A stretch of DNA of 64,000 nucleotides from Gerris lacustris (taxonomy: Eukaryota > Arthropoda > Insecta > Hemiptera > Gerridae). A program made the translations under genes and the position numbers. Each line of letters starts with the position of its first letter. Within the stretch, counting starts at the first letter, position 1. Where the stretch lies: NCBI GenBank assembly GCA_951217055.1, contig OX578282.1, positions 15,935,877 through 15,999,876 of the forward strand, written 5' to 3'. The notes under the pieces are model-generated. The model was given only the letters and a program-made list of their open reading frames with translations. It was not told where the DNA came from and made no database searches. Below, in pieces: positions 58,314 through 64,000 of the stretch.

Positions 58314-59770
58314 TCTATAATATAAGTGGCAATGTCCTGATTGACTGACTGACTGACATAGAATCAACGCACAGCAAAATCTGCTTAACCGAGAGACTTG
58401 AAATTTTGAGGATATACTCGGTTCATATCATAGGCATCCACTAAGAAAGGATTTTGCGAAATTTTTATTTTTGTAATAAGGGGTACGGGGTACAAATGTC
58501 AAAGTAATGAATACTTTTAATGATGCATATCGTTGAAAAGCTCTTTAAAAGTACAGTAATTGTTCTTATGTACAGTTTTGTCATAGTTTCATTTAGGAGG
58601 GGGTAAAATGGAAAAATGTGTATAACTACATCTTATATAAATGAAGAGTGTCTATGAGTGTCTTTTATCTTATGTAAATGAAGAGTGTCTATGAGTGTAC
58701 TGCTTACATTAGATTATAAAGTTAAAATGTTGGTACACAGGAGTACGGGGTACAAATGTCAAAGTAATTGATAAGTACCCTTTATGATGCATATAGTTGA
58801 AAGGCTCTTTAAGAGAAAAGTAATTGTAATGTACGTTTTTGTCATTATTTTCATTTAGGAGAGGGGTAAAAAGGAAATGTCGACGTAAGTGTGTGTGCGC
58901 GAACGGGCGTGTGTGTGTGTTCTTTATTCTAATCTACCGTTTTATTCCGATTTCAATGAAAATTTTTTGAAACTTGACCTTTAAAGCAAGGGGAAAAGGG
59001 GAAGGTCACTGACTTTATGCATTTTCGAAATTTTGATATTGGTACACAGGGGTACGGGGTACAAATGTCAAAGTAATGAAAACCCTTCACAATGCATACC
59101 GTTGAAAAGCTCTTTAAGAGTGCTGTACAATTATTGTTATGTACATTTAGGGAGGTAAAATGGAAAAAATATATCTATGTCTATGTATAAAAAACTAATA
59201 ATTGTTGTGTCTGTACATTTATCCAATTGGGCAAAAAATTTGTATTTATTCATTTATTTATTTTTATTTTTTTTTATTATTATTTTTTTTTTTTAAAAAT
59301 ACCTTTATTGAATAAAACATATTAATTGAAGTTTTTCTTTTGTGGACTTGGTTTTTTTATAAGTAGTTGGTTGTTTCTTTGGAATGTAAGTCCTTATTAT
59401 ATTTGATTAAAACAAGCTTTCGCCTAGGGAACCTAGGCTTCTTCAGGTTTTTGAAATACTGTAAATTTAGAGAAACATATTAATACATAAATAATATTTT
59501 AGTACATCAATTTATCTATTTTATTGATTTTACATTTTAGCTCTACATAAGGTTATCTCTCCACTAGGTACAGAAAGAAAATACCTTTTAAAAATTTAGT
59601 CGGAATGAATTACTAATTTGGGATATTAGCAAATTATCTTATCAAAGGGGAGGGATAGAATGTAGATATTCTCGCTTTGTAAAATAATTTAAATGTTTCT
59701 TGATGGTAGTTTATAAATCCATTAAATTGAAAATAAAACACCCCGTAGCGAAGCACGGGTATTCAGCTAG
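58314..59770 (+). mobile_element. Non-autonomous Helitron with internal repeats
   Basis: The left end A|TCTATAATATAAG and right end CTAG|T (59767-59770) fit Helitron insertion between A and T. Just inside the right end, CCCGTAGCGAAGCACGGG forms the expected terminal hairpin, followed by TATTCAG and CTAG. Inside, the module GGGTACGGGGTACAAATGTC plus GTTGAAA-GCTCTTTAA occurs three times (about 58480, 58740 and 59050), and a 40-bp segment near 58640 is duplicated. There is no Rep or helicase frame. It lies between RpL19 and eIF2B delta. Confidence 0.8.
59418..59446 (-). ncRNA. Hammerhead-like core inside the Helitron
   Basis: On the minus strand CTGAAGA is followed by a perfect 7-bp hairpin (GCCTAGG-TTC-CCTAGGC) and GAAA. 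This matches the fixed positions of the hammerhead core, in which the fifth base of CTGANGA is free. Stem III and the cleavage site are not evident, so activity is unsupported. Confidence 0.35.
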
Positions 59771-60369
59771 TATTATATAAAGAACTGTTTTGGGAAATTA
59801 TTTTAGTTGTGATAACATATTATTCTAATATTACTGTTAGTATTTATTTACTCTGACAGCATGGGAGGAGTAATTTGAGTAGCCCATCAAATCTCGAGAT
59901 TTTGGCACCTTCAAGGTTATATGTCAGAGTCAGAGTAAATTTGTAATATTAGTGTAGTACATTGAGTTTAAAAAATAAATTAAATACCATTACCTGACAG
60001 TCACTAAGTAGCTCATTGCTATAATCTTGTGCTTTGTTGGTCAAAGATTCTAGATTCAGCTCAAAACTTTGTCAGTAGCTAGTTTGTTAAGCTATCAAAA
60101 TATTGTGACTACATAAAAAATTCTTAAACACTCTATGCCAGAAGTTCTACACAGAATGTTTTGTACGTTCAGGAAGACCCACGTGGGTTCATTCTTCATA
60201 CTTTGCTATTTTCTCTTTGTCACCAAGGTTGTTAGTTCCCATAAAGTATTTATGAACCAACTTCTAAATTAAGTATTTGCCAGTATAAAGGATTTCACTA
60301 AGAGTACTTTGCTATAAATTGTCCTTTATCTACGATCGATTCAAAATATAAACATTGTATCTCTGTTTA
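59771..60369. other. Intergenic, nothing recognised
   Basis: AT-rich sequence between the Helitron and the recombinase-fragment element; I see no gene or element in it. Confidence 0.5.
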
Positions 60370-60890
60370 GATGCGTAGAAAGTGATTCTTTTCATAGCCG
60401 TGTATTCATGCGCTTTCATAATTCTTCTTTTTTTCCGCCCTAGTGTGGAAAAAAAGAGGAATTCTTCACCTTAACGCACTATTAGCGAGTTTGTTTACAA
60501 TTAACAAAACTAATTTTCTGTTTGTTTAATTAAAGTAACTGTTTATATCGAGTTTTTAGTGAAAAACAATGACTGATTTAAGTTATTATGACGAAAATGA
60601 GGAGAATAATACGCCTCCCGAAATAATTAATTCAGCACAAAATACAACTAATGAATTAATGTCATCTTTATCAAAAGAGAAATACAAACTTACATATAGG
60701 AAGTTTATTAAACATTTGTTTTCTGTATTTACTATTAAAATCCACAATCGTAGATAAATACGGTACGCAACTCGTGCGAAAACTGCATTTTGCTTTGCTT
60801 ATGTGGTTTTACTACCCTCGCTATTGCTCGGGTGCAAACTCCATACTCGCATGCAATATGCTACTTTCCACTCTAGACGCGTAATGTATT
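60370..60890 (+). mobile_element. Small element carrying a recombinase-like N-terminus
   Basis: A 62-codon frame (60569-60757) reads TPPEIINSAQNTTNEL then SLSKEKYKLTYRKFI before diverging and stopping. From memory, this pattern resembles the N-terminus of transposon-borne tyrosine-recombinase-like proteins common in arthropod genomes, in which a helical SAM-like domain would follow; here it is cut. The surrounding ends (GCGTAGAAAGT near 60374 and the inverted ACTTTCC...GACGCG near 60864-60882) suggest an element of about 520 bp. Both assignments are tentative. Confidence 0.4.
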
Positions 60891-61114
60891 ATTAATCAAA
60901 TGTGTAAATAGATATTTATTTATCTCTCAAAGTCACCGCTTTCTAACTGCAGCACTTACAGAGAACTCAACGCTTTTTATGCTAGCTTCGTTTATCCTTT
61001 GAGTTAGAAGAAGGTTATCAACTGATGAGCCTTGTTATTTAATATTTTATATATTTATTTAATGTAAATTAATAAGTAATTTTAATATTGTTTATTTTTT
61101 TCTGTAGTTCAAAC

Positions 61115-63554
61115 ATGAATGATGGAAAAAAGGTATGAAACATAATTGTTTCTTTAAATGTGCTTTTTTACCTCTGCATGATTGTTTTTAACTTTTTCCC
61201 TTATTTAGTTTTTATATTTATTGTTAGTGTCCAACTAATTGATAGTTGTATTTATTTAAGCCTTATGTCACTTCCTTTATTTACACTTAGTGTCCAACTA
61301 ATATGTATTTAATCCTTACAATACTTCCCTTATTATTTATTTAAGCCATATATAATACAATAATTTATGAAGTAATTTATTTATCATATTTTATTTAAAA
61401 TTAATTTGTTGCACTTATCATAAAGTAATGTATTAACTAGCACTATTATTATCACTTGCAATATCATCTCAACTTTTAAACTTAAATTCACAACAAAACC
61501 CTCATTCAGTAAAATGTCATTATTTATTTCATTTTTGCATGTAAAATTATATTTGTTTTTGAAATGATGAAATTTAGTTAAAGTTTTATTGTTGTTTTTG
61601 AAGATTTTTTATGGAAAGGAGGCTGATAAGTTTTCAGTATTGTAAAAAAAAAGTTATTTTATCCTTTTAACCCATAGAACACGTTTGGATCCTTTGTGGT
61701 TCCACTCCGTGCTAAGGCTGCTGGTGTTTGGATCCCTATGGATCCAACCACATTCTTCGGCAGAACCCCCTCTTACAAAGTTCCGTCTGGCCCACTGGGG
61801 TTTGTATCCAATGAGGATCCCAACAATTTTTTTAAAAGATTCACTTTTAAATTGTTTAGTATCGTGTTAGTATTATTTGAACCCTCTACGAGGTACATTC
61901 CTGAATTGGAGTGTATGAATTGGATGTTGAATAGGTTAAGAAAGAAAGAGTGATAACTACAAAAATGGTTCATGAAAAGAGACATATCAGCAGTGGTTTT
62001 TAATTAGATCCATTATATTTCTTGAGACCAACTGAAAAGCTTAAAAGAGTATTCCAGTAAAATTAATCTGTTCGTTTTTAAGCTTCAAAATTGATTCCAT
62101 GTCAATCTCATTGAACTGACAAATGTGTTTTTTCTAAGAAGATAAATGGTTTATTCTAAATAAAGAATTATACGTAGAATATGATACCTACGTACACCTC
62201 AGGTGTTGAAAATGTGTAGAGGTCCCATAATTAATTATCTATAAGGTCAAATACTATTTATGTTGACATTTTTCATTTTTGTTTCAGGCTTGTCGGATTA
62301 ATCCATTCAACGAAAACTTTGAGTCAAGTACTATTTCGGACTCTAGACAAGATGGTGTGAAGCCATGTATTGCCAAAAATAAAATTGTTAGCATTGATAT
62401 ATGCCAAGAGGAAACTTTGTTGAACAGCGGCACTCTTACAAAATCTAAAAGGAAACGTCTTCGTATTAAGAAAGCTAAATTAAGACAAAGTGAAAACCAA
62501 GCAAATATTAACACGTCTGAGAAGGAGCCAAAATCTAAAAGTTTACTTGAAATTGTTACTAATGTTAATTCTGATGTGACGAGTACTGTTTCTATTATAG
62601 ATTCTTCTAAAACCGCTAATACTCAAGGCACTAAAGCCTGTGAAAACATTTTAAGCGACAAAAAAAATATTATTGATCAAAGTTTAAAAGTATCTAAAGA
62701 ACCAGAAATGAAGGCAAATAATATTCCAAACAAAGAGAAATCTAAGGAAGAAATTCTAGCTGAGAGACAAGCAAAGAAATTAGCCAAACAGAATGCTAAG
62801 AAAAAAGATAAAACGGAAATAAGTAGAAATGCAAATAAAGATAGTGATCCTAGTAAAAATGTAACAAAGGTTGACTCTATCAAAAATGAAACAGCTGTGA
62901 ATATTACAAATAAATCTGGTGACACTCAGATAAAATCTGTGGTTAAAAGTGATAATATAGATAAAGCTCAAAATTTAAATAACAAAAAACCACAAGATCT
63001 ATGTGACACAGTAGATAATAGTAAAGAAGGTAGAGGAGCCGATGTTGTAGATGGTGAAATTAGAATTAGAATGACACCAAATGTTTTAAGTAATTTTAAC
63101 GAGGGTGTTACCTCTGGAAAAAGTAGAATACAAGTTTCGTTAGAAAGAGAAGCTAAGAAATTAGATAAATTAGCTAAAAAACAGGATAAAGATACACTAG
63201 CTGTTACTGTCAAGGAAAATATACCAGTTGAGCCTAGTGCTAATATAATATCTGAAGCTCTAATGGAGAAGAGTAAGGCTGAACTCAAAGCAGAGAGAAG
63301 GGCCAAACAGGTAATGTAATAAGTATTTGTTGTGCTGAAATATTTGTATGGCTGTGAGAACGGGAGTTTGTCTGTTTGTTTGGAGATGTTTTTTTTTTTA
63401 AATGAATTATTTCTGTCTATTGATAACATGGTTTTTGTAGGAAGCACAAAGAGCAGCTAAGGAAGCACAGAAAAAGGCTGCAGTGGCCCCTCCTCCACCT
63501 GTTGTTGAGAAAAAAATATTGAAGAAATCACCTGAAGTTAAAAAGGATGTTAAA
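61115..63554 (+). CDS. eIF2B delta subunit (N-terminal part)
   Basis: eIF2B is the guanine nucleotide exchange factor that recycles eIF2 in the cytosol; delta is one of its regulatory subunits. Three exons (61115-61132, 62288-63310, 63441-63554) join in phase to 385 residues and run off the right edge. A splice acceptor just before the first ATG implies a 5' UTR intron. The identification rests on KAELKAERRAKQ (exon 2 end) followed by EAQRAAKEAQKKA (exon 3), which nearly equals the delta-family N-terminal signature. Before it lies a long, lysine-rich, low-complexity region, mostly one exon of 341 codons, that looks disordered. The catalytic-fold domain is outside the window. The intron between exons 1 and 2 holds a TTAA MITE. 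Confidence 0.82.
61667..61939. mobile_element. piggyBac-like TTAA MITE, copy 3 (diverged)
   Basis: TTAA (61667-61670 and 61936-61939) flanks CCCATAGAAC on the left and TGAATAGG on the right, a decayed form of the family ends. Repeated GGATCC words, a CCGTCTGGCCC segment and the right-hand TGAATTGGA place it in the family of 48245-48518. It lies in intron 1 of eIF2B delta. Confidence 0.65.
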
Positions 63555-63854
63555 GTAAGTCCCTTCTTACTCATGTTAACACGTTCTCGGCGGAGCAAAA
63601 TTATGAACTTTACCGAGGGGCGGATAAGCATTTTCTTTGTGTTTAAAAAGTAGCTTGAGGCTATCGTTAGCCTGGTGGGTCGCACCTCAGACCCACAATC
63701 AGCCCTGTTAGTCAACCTTTTGCTTCCCCCAGGCCACTTTCAGCCCTGTGGGTCAAACTAATGATACTAATCCATCACTTCAAATTAACTTTTGGTTATA
63801 TTTTATATTAAATAAAAAAATAAATTTATTTAAAAAAAATAAATAAATAAAAAT

Positions 63855-63887
<33 letters not shown>

Positions 63888-64000
63888 CATAGATAACTGG
63901 GAGAGGGAGGTAGTGTTGGATTCGTCTTTGACTCACCTCAGCTTGTTGATCATCGCTATATGACCAACTAGCTAGCAAGAAGACACTATGCGAGGGTACG
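63555..64000 (+). other. eIF2B delta intron at right edge
   Basis: After the donor GTAAGT the sequence contains a hairpin-forming GTGGGTCGCACCTCAGACCCAC at 63676-63697 and a related GTGGGTC downstream near 63750. A low-complexity AAATA run ends in a (TA)n microsatellite around 63870-63890. No further exon is seen before the window ends. Confidence 0.55.

Noticed and set aside
58360..59060. CRISPR-like repeated units
   Set aside because: The three modules are long, imperfect and irregularly spaced inside a Helitron in a eukaryotic genome.
62284..63715. Minus-strand frames up to 159 codons over eIF2B delta
   Set aside because: They are antisense shadows of the lysine-rich coding exon and show only biased, hydrophobic composition.

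Overview
The window is AT-rich, intron-rich animal nuclear DNA, most probably from an insect. I base this on small spliceosomal exons, a BEL/Pao LTR retrotransposon, Penelope-like and jockey/R1-like LINE remnants, Helitrons and many small palindromic DNA elements. I cannot name the species or order with confidence.

Five host genes can be rebuilt exon by exon. From left to right they are: the N-terminal part of Sec31, a COPII coat subunit (minus strand, 1620-5991, continuing past the left edge); URB1/Npa1, a 60S ribosome biogenesis factor (plus strand, 6617-33880, 27 exons, 1655 residues, in phase throughout); a diamine acetyltransferase of the SAT1/SAT2 type (plus, 39531-51723, 5 exons, 166 residues); ribosomal protein L19 (minus, 52964-56692, 6 exons, 203 residues); and the N-terminal part of translation initiation factor eIF2B delta (plus, from 61115, continuing past the right edge). 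Sec31 and URB1 are divergent and share about 430 bp of putative promoter. Three of the five genes serve ribosome production or translation; I see no operon-like or pathway arrangement.

The remaining DNA is mostly introns and intergenic sequence packed with mobile elements. The largest is a complete BEL/Pao element (40264-47292) in the first intron of the acetyltransferase gene. It has a perfect 5-bp target duplication, LTRs that differ by one 6-nt indel, and one open gag-pol frame; the host intron uses a GC-AG splice pair. Other elements are two SINE families, a Penelope-like remnant with a GIY-YIG endonuclease fragment, two LINE fragments, two Helitron insertions, hAT, pogo/Tigger and mariner-type deletion derivatives, piggyBac-like TTAA MITEs, and several MITE families that share one internal core.

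The observations most worth following are a 470-bp SINE-like insertion flanked by 122-bp direct repeats (2906-3375), hammerhead-ribozyme-like cores (CTGANGA, stem, GAAA or a variant) at four places, a MITE core shared between families with different termini, a perfect 58-bp palindrome in an RpL19 intron, and a 92-bp inverted repeat inside a dead LINE. I found no bacterial-type system, CRISPR array or rRNA.
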